Part shown: positions 1 through 6,325 of the stretch, in pieces
Position numbering within the stretch: position 1 is the stretch's first letter
Layout: each line of letters opens with the position of its first letter
Assembly (NCBI GenBank): GCA_017460265.1
Contig: JAFUBJ010000326.1
Location: forward strand, 1 to 9,718
DNA length: 9,718 nt
DNA from: Atopobiaceae bacterium
GTDB taxonomy: Bacteria > Actinomycetota > Coriobacteriia > Coriobacteriales > Atopobiaceae
Direction: 5' to 3'
Translations under genes and position numbers: made by a program
Notes under the pieces: model-generated
Seen by the model: only the letters and a program-made list of their open reading frames with translations
What the model was told of the DNA's origin: nothing
Database searches by the model: none

Positions 1-183
1 GCATGAGAGATCGATGCCCAGGACTTCCGCGTTGTGCGCAAAGGCATCGGACTGCCCAAAGTCCAAAAGAACATGCTGGTCACCGTAGGCAAGGAACAAC
101 GAGAGCCCATGCTCGCAGATAAGGTCGTTGCGACATGATGGACCGTTCTCGACCAGCACGGTGACGGTGAGGAAGTCGGTCAT
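1..183 (-). CDS. MBL-fold metallohydrolase, N-terminal part (cut by window edge)
   Basis: The first 61 codons of a leftward gene are present; the rest lies outside the window. The start is an ATG whose first base is at 183, preceded by AAGGAG and a 5-nt spacer. The peptide begins MTDFLTVTVLVEN and continues through CEHGLSLFLAYGDQHVLLDF, GQSDAF and LGIDLS. This order (VLVEN, EHGLSL, LLDFGQSD, N-E-LGIDLS) is typical of the MBL-fold group related to archaeal dihydropterin-type ribofuranosylaminobenzene phosphate synthases and to many uncharacterised bacterial hydrolases. The metal-binding HxHxDH motif would follow beyond the edge, so catalytic competence cannot be judged and the substrate is unknown. 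The gene starts 54 bp after the stop of the COG1915 gene on the same strand, which suggests one operon. Confidence 0.75.
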   Translation of the reverse strand, partial: MTDFLTVTVLVENGPSCRNDLICEHGLSLFLAYGDQHVLLDFGQSDAFAHNAEVLGIDLSC

Positions 184-237
184 GCGAGCTCCTTGCAAGA
201 GGTGGGCACTTCTCCTAAAGGCGTATCTCGTTTTGTC

Positions 238-1347
238 TTAGCTGCGGTCCCAAAGGCCCAGTCCATGCGCCACAAGCGTGATGAAGTCCTGCACGTTGGT
301 GACCATGGTCGTGGCAGCAAGGCTACCACGGTCAAGCAGCTTGTTCACCACAAACTCGTCGGCGTCAACCGCATAGAAGTACACGGGGCGCACGGTTCCG
401 TCGGGAAGCACGCGGAAGCTTGGCGCCATGTTGCCCGTCGCAATGGTGTGCAGCATGGTGGCAAGGCAGATGACGCAGGTGGCGTCGCGGAGCTGGTCAC
501 GCATGGCAGCCTGGCCCGCATAGGCGTCGCCCACCACCTCGGGGAGCGGCCCGTCGTCACGGATCGACCCGGTGAGCACGTAGGGCACGCCCTTCTTTTC
601 CAGGGCATACATGATGCCGTCCGAGATTTCGTACTGATCGATGGAGCGTGCGATGGAGCCACAGGCGCGGACCTCGTTGATGACGTCAAGGTGGTGGTAG
701 TGTCCGCCCGCCACGTTTGACTGGGTGTAGATGTCCTGGCCCAGCGCCGTGTGGAAGCGGGCGCCCTCAAGGTCGTGAGTCGCAAGGGCGTTACCTGCAA
801 GCACCGCATCCACGTAGCCCGCCTCGATGATGAGCTGCATGGCATGGCGCGCGTCATGGTCGAAGGAGAAGGCGGGACCCATGACCCAGACCACCTTGCC
901 GTGCTCGCGTTCGTGACGTAGCAGGCTATACAGGGTGTCGTAGTCGCGGGCAAACGCGGTCTCGCGCGAGCGCCCGGCACGGAAGGCAAACTTTTCGGCG
1001 GCATCGGGGGAAGAGGTGTCCATGAACCCAAAGGGATGCACGTAGATGCCCTCGCTGCCATCTTCGCTGCGCCCGATGATCACCACATCTCCCGCCTTGA
1101 GGTTGCGGTTCTCCACCACGTCGAGGTCGCCGTTGGCGCGCAGGACCACGCTTGCGTCCATGCGGCTTTCTGGGGCGAGCGTCCAGACGCCATCGATCTT
1201 GAAGTATTCCGGGAACATCGACGTCGAGTGGTAACCATTCGGCGCCACGCCGTCTGCAGGGGCGAGGGCCGTGAGGACGTCAGGCGCGTCATCGAGCCCA
1301 AGTGCAGTGAAGTCAGGGGCGGTGTAGGCGGGAAGCGAATACGACAT
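238..1347 (-). CDS. COG1915/TIGR00300 family protein (LOR/SDH region; ornithine cyclodeaminase-related)
   Basis: A protein of 369 residues. I chose the ATG at 1347 because AAGGAG lies 8 nt before it. The frame stays open much further upstream, but that part would overlap the divergent gene. Recognisable family blocks are GNALATHDLEGA (185-196), GGHYHHLDVINEVR with GSI (214-231), LTGSIRDDGPLP (258-269), LATMLHTIATGNMAPS (295-310) and a C-terminal V-NKLLDRGS (334-342). These match the conserved region shared by bacterial LOR/SDH-type proteins and archaeal AF1278-like proteins. From family knowledge, an archaeal member and the C-terminal part of cyanobacterial ArgZ/AgrE proteins are linked to ornithine conversion to proline, and the fold includes a Rossmann-type nucleotide site. 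The actual substrate here is inferred only. The ArgZ guanidine-handling N-terminal domain is absent. It is the upstream gene of a likely leftward operon with the MBL-fold gene. Confidence 0.82.
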   Translation of the reverse strand: MSYSLPAYTAPDFTALGLDDAPDVLTALAPADGVAPNGYHSTSMFPEYFKIDGVWTLAPESRMDASVVLRANGDLDVVENRNLKAGDVVIIGRSEDGSEGIYVHPFGFMDTSSPDAAEKFAFRAGRSRETAFARDYDTLYSLLRHEREHGKVVWVMGPAFSFDHDARHAMQLIIEAGYVDAVLAGNALATHDLEGARFHTALGQDIYTQSNVAGGHYHHLDVINEVRACGSIARSIDQYEISDGIMYALEKKGVPYVLTGSIRDDGPLPEVVGDAYAGQAAMRDQLRDATCVICLATMLHTIATGNMAPSFRVLPDGTVRPVYFYAVDADEFVVNKLLDRGSLAATTMVTNVQDFITLVAHGLGLWDRS

Positions 1348-1395
1348 GGTGGCTTCTCCTTGGATGGATAGGTCAGTGTCCAGCGTTCTGATGGT

Positions 1396-1470
1396 AGCGT
1401 AGACGCTGGCGTAGGGGAGCGATGCGTACAGCTTTTGTAATGTGAAGGGAATGGTCCAGCGTGATACGCT
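1396..1470. promoter_or_regulatory. Divergent intergenic region with two AGCGT/ACGCT palindromes
   Basis: Between the divergent starts at 1347 and 1495 are two short dyads with the same arms: AGCGT-AG-ACGCT at 1396-1407 and AGCGT-GAT-ACGCT at 1458-1470. A third half-site, CCAGCGT, stands at 1380-1386 and also pairs with ACGCTGG at 1403-1409. The repetition and position suggest operator sites for a regulator acting on one or both transcription units. I could not find a convincing -35/-10 pair for either direction, so the promoters remain unplaced. The regulator is unknown. Confidence 0.35.
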
Positions 1471-1494
1471 CTTGCGTAGTCGAGAGGAGCTGCC

Positions 1495-2892
1495 ATGCCT
1501 ATCCTTGCCGCTTTTGCCGTGCCGCATCCGCCGCTCATCATCCCTGAGGTGGGCCGGGGGAGGGAGCGGGGCATCCAGGCCACCATCGATTCCTACGAAG
1601 AGGTGGGTCGTCGCGTGGCCGCGCTTGCCCCCGACACGGTGGTGGTGACTTCGCCCCATACGACGCTCTACCGCGACTACTTCCTCATCTCTCCCGGTGC
1701 GTCGGCACGAGGGAGCTTTGCACAGTTTGGCGCGCCGCGGGCTGCCTATAAGGCAACGTACGATACCGAATTGGTGGCCGAGCTCTGTTCGGTCTGTGAG
1801 CAGGAAGGCATTGCCGCGGGCACCGACTACGAGCGAGACCCGCGCCTTGACCATGCGACCATGATTCCCCTCCACTTCATTGAGAAGTACTACACGGGCT
1901 TTGAGCTGGTGCGCATTGGCCTTTCGGGCTTCTCGCCCGCTGAGCACTACCGTCTGGGCATGGCGGTGCAGAAGGCCGCGGACGCCGTGGGCCGGCGAGT
2001 GGTCTTCATTGCCTCGGGGGACCTCTCCCACAAGCTGACCAAGGACGGCCCCTATGGCTTTGCGCTCGAAGGCCCGTGCTTTGACGAACGTATCACCAAG
2101 GACTTTTCTACGTGCAACTTGCTCGACATCCTTTGTATGGACCATTCGCTGGCAGAACGTGCCGCCGAATGTGGGCTCAGGAGTTTCCAGATCATGGCGG
2201 GCGCGCTCGACCGCACGCAGGTGACTTCCGAGTTGCTTTCGTACGAGGGTCCGTTTGGCGTGGGGTACGGAGTGGCGGCGTTTACGCCTGTGGGAGACGA
2301 GGGTGCAGACGAGAGCCGTGCGCTCCTTCCCCAGTACGAGGCTTGGCGCACGGCGGACCTTGCGACGCGCAAGGCCGCGGAGGACCCTTACGTGCGGCTT
2401 GCCAGGGCATCGCTTGAGGCGTATGTGCGGGAGGGACGAAGGATTGCTCCTCCGCAGGGCCTTCCCCAGGAACTGCTCTCCTCACGTGCGGGCTGCTTCG
2501 TGTCGATCAAAGTGGACGGCGAGCTGCGCGGCTGCATTGGGACCATCGAGCCCACGAAGGCCACGCTTGCAGAAGAGATCTGCGCCAACGCGATAAGTGC
2601 CGGCACCCGCGATCCCCGATTCCGTGCCGTGGGCGCAGCCGAGCTGGATGACCTTGTCTACGACGTTGACGTGCTCACCGAGCCAGAGTTCACCGATGAG
2701 GCGGGGCTTGATCCTGCGCGGTATGGCGTCATCGTGAGCTGCCGTGACGGCAGGCGCGGCTTGCTGCTGCCTGACCTCGATGGGGTGGACAGCGTCTCTG
2801 AGCAGCTTCGTATTGCTGCCCAGAAGGGTCACATCGACCTTGACTTTGACGATTATCGCCTGCAGCGCTTTGAGGTGGTGCGCCACCTGTGA
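1495..2892 (+). CDS. AmmeMemoRadiSam proteins B and A fused (LigB/Memo-like domain + AMMECR1 domain)
   Basis: A protein of 465 residues. The ATG has AGAGGAG 5 nt upstream. Residues about 1-265 look like a class III extradiol dioxygenase LigB/Memo-like domain: AVPHPPLIIPEVG (8-20, with H11), TSPH (52-55), LDHAT (118-122) and ASGDLSHKL (173-181) supply histidines and acidic residues at the positions expected for a metal site. Residues about 296-465 are an AMMECR1 domain with its signature LRGCIGTIEPT (344-354) and TRDPRF (371-376). The two partners are often separate genes; here they are one chain. The next gene overlaps it by 4 bp and encodes the radical SAM partner, so the three activities are stoichiometrically and translationally linked. 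The reaction catalysed in bacteria is not established. Ring cleavage should not be assumed, because Memo-type members bind metal without proven dioxygenase activity. Confidence 0.85.
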   Translation: MPILAAFAVPHPPLIIPEVGRGRERGIQATIDSYEEVGRRVAALAPDTVVVTSPHTTLYRDYFLISPGASARGSFAQFGAPRAAYKATYDTELVAELCSVCEQEGIAAGTDYERDPRLDHATMIPLHFIEKYYTGFELVRIGLSGFSPAEHYRLGMAVQKAADAVGRRVVFIASGDLSHKLTKDGPYGFALEGPCFDERITKDFSTCNLLDILCMDHSLAERAAECGLRSFQIMAGALDRTQVTSELLSYEGPFGVGYGVAAFTPVGDEGADESRALLPQYEAWRTADLATRKAAEDPYVRLARASLEAYVREGRRIAPPQGLPQELLSSRAGCFVSIKVDGELRGCIGTIEPTKATLAEEICANAISAGTRDPRFRAVGAAELDDLVYDVDVLTEPEFTDEAGLDPARYGVIVSCRDGRRGLLLPDLDGVDSVSEQLRIAAQKGHIDLDFDDYRLQRFEVVRHL

Positions 2893-3737
2893 GCGAGGGG
2901 ACTGCCACCTGCACCACCTGCCCTCGTCACTGCGTGATTGCCCCAGGAACCTTGGGCGCGTGTCACGCACGGACAAACCAGGGCGGCATGGTGGTCCCCG
3001 CAGGGTACGACCACGTGACCTCGCTTGCGGTCGACCCCATCGAGAAGAAGCCAATCGCCCGGTGGAAGAGCGGCTCTACCGTGCTTTCGCTGGGCAGCTA
3101 TGGCTGCAACCTGCGATGTCCTTGGTGCCAAAACCACGGGATTTCGCAGGTGGGCGAAGGCGACGTGCCGTGGAGAAGCATTTCTCCCCAGGAGCTCGTG
3201 GGGCTGGCTCGCCGCCTCAACAGCGAAGATTCGCGGATGGTTGGGGTGGCATATACGTACAACGAGCCGTTGGTCAGATGGGAGTACGTGCGCGACTGCG
3301 GCGAGCTTGTGCACGAGGCGGGGCTGGCAAACGTGCTGGTGTCGGCAGGCTGCGTGATGCCCGAGGTGGTGCGGGAGGTTGCCCCGCTCATCGACGCGGC
3401 GAACATCGATCTCAAGGCATTCAGGAGCGAGTCGTACCGGATGCTTGGCGGCGACCTTGCCACGGTCCAAGAGACAATTAGGCTGCTGGCGGCAATGCCC
3501 ACCTGTCACCTTGAGGTGACGACACTGGTCGTGCCTGGCGTGAACGACACGCATGCCGAGATAGGGGACCTTGCCGCTTGGCTTGCGAGCGTCGACTCGC
3601 AGATTGTGCTGCACATCTCGAGGTTCTTCCCCAACTGGCGCATGCGCGACCGAGGGCCGACACCCGTATCGCGCGTCTATGAGTTGGCAGACGTGGCGCG
3701 GCAGCACCTTTGCCACGTCTACACGGGCAATTGCTAA
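2889..3737 (+). CDS. AmmeMemoRadiSam system radical SAM enzyme
   Basis: A protein of 282 residues starting at a GTG that overlaps the upstream stop (GTGA). This implies translational coupling; a GAGGTGG sequence lies about 12 nt before it. The N-terminus carries a cysteine cluster C8-x2-C11-x3-C15-x9-C25, and the radical SAM motif is GCNLRCPWCQN with C73, C77 and C80. The stretch VAYTYNEPL (118-126) is typical of the PflA-like branch of radical SAM enzymes. The family acts with Memo-like and AMMECR1 proteins, both encoded by the fused upstream gene. The chain stops just after VYTGNC, so a C-terminal cysteine-containing tail seen in longer relatives is not present; no frameshifted continuation is visible after the stop. 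The substrate is unknown. A role as a glycyl-radical activating enzyme is less likely, since no glycyl radical enzyme is nearby. Confidence 0.88.
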   Translation: MSEGTATCTTCPRHCVIAPGTLGACHARTNQGGMVVPAGYDHVTSLAVDPIEKKPIARWKSGSTVLSLGSYGCNLRCPWCQNHGISQVGEGDVPWRSISPQELVGLARRLNSEDSRMVGVAYTYNEPLVRWEYVRDCGELVHEAGLANVLVSAGCVMPEVVREVAPLIDAANIDLKAFRSESYRMLGGDLATVQETIRLLAAMPTCHLEVTTLVVPGVNDTHAEIGDLAAWLASVDSQIVLHISRFFPNWRMRDRGPTPVSRVYELADVARQHLCHVYTGNC

Positions 3738-3793
3738 TATCGTTGCTTAAAATAACTTAAGGAATTAGGGTGATTTGTGCCCTCTTGCGAAGT

Positions 3794-3824
3794 TTGAAAT
3801 GAACGTGGTGCAGTGGCGTATAAC
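3794..3824 (+). promoter_or_regulatory. Candidate sigma-A type promoter of the thioredoxin lipoprotein gene
   Basis: TTGAAA at 3794-3799 and TATAAC at 3819-3824 each match the consensus hexamers at five of six positions. The 19-bp spacer is longer than ideal. The site lies about 44 bp before the chosen start codon and fits independent transcription of this gene after the radical SAM gene. Confidence 0.5.
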
Positions 3825-3867
3825 CATCGAACGTTTTCGCCAAGACATCTGAAGGATGGTGGAACAC

Positions 3868-4464
3868 ATGAAGAGTTCATTCCGATATATTCACGTAGCC
3901 CTAGCCGCTCTTCTCGCGTTTGCGCTTGTCGGTTGCGGTGCGGTGCAGAACGAGTCTTTGTTCGCGCAAGAGGAGAGCGCTGAAATCACCCAAGAGGCCG
4001 AAGGCGTCGAAGGGTCCGGCGACGAGAGCGCCGAGGTGCCCATGCTTTCCGACTTTGACGCCGTGGTCTATACCGAGGACAACAAGCAGGCGGCTTTGAC
4101 CGAGATTGCCAATGGCAAGCCGCTCGTCATCAACTATTGGGCAACGTGGTGTCCCTACTGCGTGGAAGAGCTGCCAGATTTCCTTGATGTCTACCGCGAT
4201 TACCAGGACAAGGTTTCGTTTGCGTTCGTTGACTGCACGGACAGCAATAACGAGACGGTCGAGAACGTCACGCAGTGGCTCTTTGACAACGAGCTCTACG
4301 AGCTTCCGGTCTACTACGACCTCGAAAAGAACGCTCAGAATGCACATGGCGTGTATGCCTATCCGACGACGTTGGTCGTCTCGGGTGACGGGACGATCAC
4401 GACCATAGTGTCGGGGACGATCGATTCTGCAGAGTTGCGCGCGGAGCTGGACGCGGTCTTGTAG
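3868..4464 (+). CDS. TlpA/ResA-type thioredoxin-like lipoprotein
   Basis: A protein of 198 residues from the ATG at 3868. An in-frame ATG at 3856 is less likely because a GAAGG directly abuts it, while GGATGGTGG sits at a usable distance before 3868. Residues 1-22 form a lipoprotein signal peptide: a basic start, a hydrophobic run and the lipobox LVGC with C23 as the lipidated residue. An acidic low-complexity linker (about 33-57) leads to a thioredoxin fold with the redox motif WATWCPYC (C95, C98) and a cis-proline loop YAYPTT (P166). It should act outside the membrane as a thiol-disulfide reductase, for example keeping extracytoplasmic cysteines reduced. No CcdA-like electron donor or cytochrome maturation gene is adjacent, so its partner is unknown. 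The extra C123 may be structural. Confidence 0.85.
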   Translation: MKSSFRYIHVALAALLAFALVGCGAVQNESLFAQEESAEITQEAEGVEGSGDESAEVPMLSDFDAVVYTEDNKQAALTEIANGKPLVINYWATWCPYCVEELPDFLDVYRDYQDKVSFAFVDCTDSNNETVENVTQWLFDNELYELPVYYDLEKNAQNAHGVYAYPTTLVVSGDGTITTIVSGTIDSAELRAELDAVL

Positions 4465-4566
4465 ATGCGCCTTTCGATAGCTCTCTGCAGTTCATTCGCG
4501 GTGCGCCAGACCTGATGGTTCGATTATTTTGGTAGCATGGCAAATAGCCAAGGAGAAAGGGCCGTC

Positions 4567-4875
4567 ATGTTTGCCATTCGCTTGTTCTGTGCTGCCGGTA
4601 TGTCAACCAGCCTTCTTGAGAGGCGCATGAGGGATGCGGCAAAGGGGCGTGGCATTGAAGTAGACATCAAGGCACATCCGGCAAACGAGCTGGACCAGCA
4701 CCTTGATGAGGCGGATGTTGCCCTGATTGGCCCTCAGGTGCAGTTCATGTTCCAGCAGATCGAGGCAAAGTGCAAGGAAAAGCACGTTCCTGTTGCCGTT
4801 ATCCCCATGAGGGAGTACGGAACGGTTAACGGCGAGAAGGTTCTTGACCTTGCGCTGGAGGTTTCGGGGCGCTAG
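4567..4875 (+). CDS. PTS lactose/cellobiose-type IIB protein, stand-alone
   Basis: A protein of 102 residues. I use the ATG at 4567, which follows AAGGAGAAAGG, rather than the ATG at 4537, which has no ribosome binding site and adds ten residues before the family start. The chain begins MFAIRLFCAAGMSTSLLERR, matching the IIB phosphate-loop motif with the phosphorylated cysteine at C8. The conserved LIGPQVQFMF block (about 58-67) also fits the family, as does the full length. In complete systems IIB passes phosphate from IIA to the sugar bound by the membrane IIC protein. Neither IIA nor IIC is encoded in the neighbourhood, so this is an orphan IIB. It may serve a IIC elsewhere or have a regulatory role; the sugar cannot be inferred. 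Confidence 0.88.
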   Translation: MFAIRLFCAAGMSTSLLERRMRDAAKGRGIEVDIKAHPANELDQHLDEADVALIGPQVQFMFQQIEAKCKEKHVPVAVIPMREYGTVNGEKVLDLALEVSGR

Positions 4876-5042
4876 AGGACGTTGGATAAACATGAAAGTG
4901 CCATTTTGGAGGGGTTTTTTCATTTGCCAACAGGCAAAACGTTAAAAAGGGTGCCTCAAATAGGCGATTAGCTTTTTACCTCGCGGTAGCACCGCGGTCT
5001 TTGAAGATCAAAATGGAGCATTTTTGGCTCTTTGGAGTTGAG
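4876..5042 (+). other. Gene-free stretch with hairpins before the AraC-family gene
   Basis: No coding frame is supported here. Four structures are visible: a T6 run at 4915-4920 without a convincing GC stem before it; a hairpin TTTGCC-AACA-GGCAAA at 4923-4938; a two-level stem with outer arms TAAAAAG/CTTTTTA (4943-4949 and 4972-4978) around inner arms GCCT/AGGC; and a strong hairpin CGCGGT-AGC-ACCGCG at 4982-4996. It may be the leader of the AraC-feoAB transcript or the 3' region of the IIB transcript. I do not recognise a known riboswitch class. Confidence 0.4.
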
Positions 5043-5100
5043 ATTGGCGCTCCGTATCATTAAGTTAGTTCAGGTTAACTTAATGATACGGAGCGCCAAT
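5043..5100. repeat. Perfect 25-bp inverted repeat overlapping RBS and start codon
   Basis: The left arm at 5043-5067 and the right arm at 5076-5100 are exact reverse complements, separated by the 8 bases GTTCAGGT. The right arm contains the GGAG Shine-Dalgarno (5090-5093) and two bases of the ATG at 5099. In RNA, the left-arm GCGCTCC would pair with GGAGCGC and hide the ribosome binding site. As DNA it could be a large operator; the inner arms (TTAAGTTA and TAACTTAA) resemble metal-regulator half-sites. There is no trailing T-run, so it is not a classical terminator. Confidence 0.9.
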
Positions 5101-6061
5101 GCGTATGTTTAGGATAACGGGGGAACTTCCCGAGGGATGGGTCATGACGCCGCGGGGCGAAGACGGCGGCAAGGCTCATTTCGAGTCACCTGATGGGCGA
5201 GTTGACCTGGCCTATTACACGCTGCTGCCAGGTATCGTGATGACGGACATTGACCTCTCGTGCTCCACGCTTCCCGTCTATCAGCCAGGCGCTTCCTTTC
5301 TTGCCACGATCAACTGGTGCTCCACGGGCCGCTGCGAAGTGGACTTTGGCACGCGCGGCAGCCTTGTGGTTGGCTCGCAGACGCTGTGCCTTTCGTCATC
5401 GCTTGCCGAGTCGTTTTCCTATCCTACGGCCTCATACCGCGGCTTTGAGTACTTCATCGACTTTGACCAGTTTGACGATGACACCCGCTCAACGCTTGAA
5501 CCCTTTGGGCTGACAGAGGAGAACCTGCGAAAGGTCCTGGTTCCCCATGAGCTTGGCGTCACGCTTTCGCCTGAGGGCAGTCTGCTCGACGCCGTTCACT
5601 CCCTCGAGTCCGAGCTTGCCCATGATCAGCCCCGTTCTGCGTGGCTTCTTCTGTACACCTGCAAGCTGTTCATGCTTCTGGCAGAGCTTGACCTTGGCGG
5701 CCTTCAGGTGACGTCGGGCTATCTCCAGCGCAGCCAGCGTGACATCGCGCAGGAGGTGTACCAGCAAATCATGGCCGATGTCGCACCTTCAGTCGACCTG
5801 AGGGCACTTTCCGTGCGCCTTGGGGTGAGCGAGGCATCGCTGCGCAGCTACTTCTCTCGCGTCTATGGCCAAAGCCCAGCCGCGTTCGCACGGTCTCACG
5901 CCCTGTCCAGCGCGGCGCGCATGCTTGCGGAGACGAGTCTGCCGGTTGCCGACATCAGCCAGGCCTGTGGCTATGCCAACCCCAGCAAGTTCTCGGCAGC
6001 TTTCAGGCGCGCCTACGACGTTAACCCTCTGGAATACCGCAGGCGCAGTCGGCTTGCCTAA
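5099..6061 (+). CDS. AraC-family transcriptional regulator next to feoAB
   Basis: A protein of 320 residues (318 if translation starts at the ATG at 5105). The GGAG at 5090-5093 lies 5 nt before the first ATG and 11 nt before the second, so the first is preferred. The C-terminal DNA-binding part has two helix-turn-helix units: LRALSVRLGVSEASLRSYF (234-252) and the AraC signature around VADISQACGY, with S296, F298, F302 and NPLEYRRR (309-316). The N-terminal about 210 residues should be the sensor domain. It contains LAYYTLLPGIVMTDIDL (37-53) and cysteines C74, C79, C97 and C188, but I do not recognise a named ligand domain. The gene lies 33 bp upstream of feoA on the same strand, so a role in regulating ferrous iron uptake is a reasonable inference. 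Its own start lies within a large palindrome, which suggests autoregulation or control by another factor. Confidence 0.87.
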   Translation: MRMFRITGELPEGWVMTPRGEDGGKAHFESPDGRVDLAYYTLLPGIVMTDIDLSCSTLPVYQPGASFLATINWCSTGRCEVDFGTRGSLVVGSQTLCLSSSLAESFSYPTASYRGFEYFIDFDQFDDDTRSTLEPFGLTEENLRKVLVPHELGVTLSPEGSLLDAVHSLESELAHDQPRSAWLLLYTCKLFMLLAELDLGGLQVTSGYLQRSQRDIAQEVYQQIMADVAPSVDLRALSVRLGVSEASLRSYFSRVYGQSPAAFARSHALSSAARMLAETSLPVADISQACGYANPSKFSAAFRRAYDVNPLEYRRRSRLA

Positions 6062-6094
6062 GCACTGTGCCCGCATTGTATGGAAAGGAGCCCT

Positions 6095-6322
6095 ATGAAG
6101 ACCCTAGACAACGTCGCGCCTGGTAAACAGGTGCGCATCGAGCGCGTGGATGGTGACGTGCGCCTTCTTACGCGCCTTTCGAGCGTGGGACTTGTCCCAG
6201 GCGCCGTCGTGCAGGTAGAGCGCAATGATCGCAACCGCCCCGTGCTTGTCTTTGAGCGCGACACGCGCCTGGCGATCAATCGGCAGGAGTGCGCTCACAT
6301 CCAGGTTGAGGAGGTGGCATAA
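6095..6322 (+). CDS. feoA: Ferrous iron transport accessory protein FeoA
   Basis: A protein of 75 residues, the usual FeoA size. The ATG at 6095 follows GGAAAGGAG with a 4-nt spacer. An ATG at 6080 would place this ribosome binding site inside the gene. The sequence fits the FeoA SH3-like beta fold: LDNVAPGKQVRIERV, then LTRLSSVGLVPGAVVQVER (centre) and the C-terminal RDTRLAINRQECAHIQVEEV. FeoA is a small cytosolic protein thought to assist or regulate the FeoB transporter. It ends 3 bp before the feoB start, so the two are almost certainly co-transcribed and probably translationally coupled. Confidence 0.92.
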   Translation: MKTLDNVAPGKQVRIERVDGDVRLLTRLSSVGLVPGAVVQVERNDRNRPVLVFERDTRLAINRQECAHIQVEEVA

Positions 6323-6325
6323 GCC

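Noticed and set aside
193..720. Plus-strand frame at the left end
   Set aside because: It is antisense to the COG1915 gene, without a ribosome binding site or a recognisable domain.
1348..2145. Upstream extension of the COG1915 reading frame on the minus strand
   Set aside because: It would overlap the well-supported divergent fusion gene; family similarity begins at 1347, where a good ribosome binding site lies.
3746..3761. CTTAA/TTAAG dyad after the radical SAM gene as a terminator
   Set aside because: Five A/T-rich base pairs and no T-run; too weak to call.
4892..4923. Intrinsic terminator after the IIB gene at the T6 run
   Set aside because: Only a weak ATGAAA/TTTCAT pairing surrounds it and no GC-rich stem directly precedes the T-run.
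4978..5002. T-box-like sequence GGTAGCACCGCGG
   Set aside because: It resembles the T-box core GGTGGTACCGCGG, but the TGG that pairs with the tRNA end is missing, no specifier stem is visible, and the downstream gene is not a tRNA synthetase or amino acid gene.
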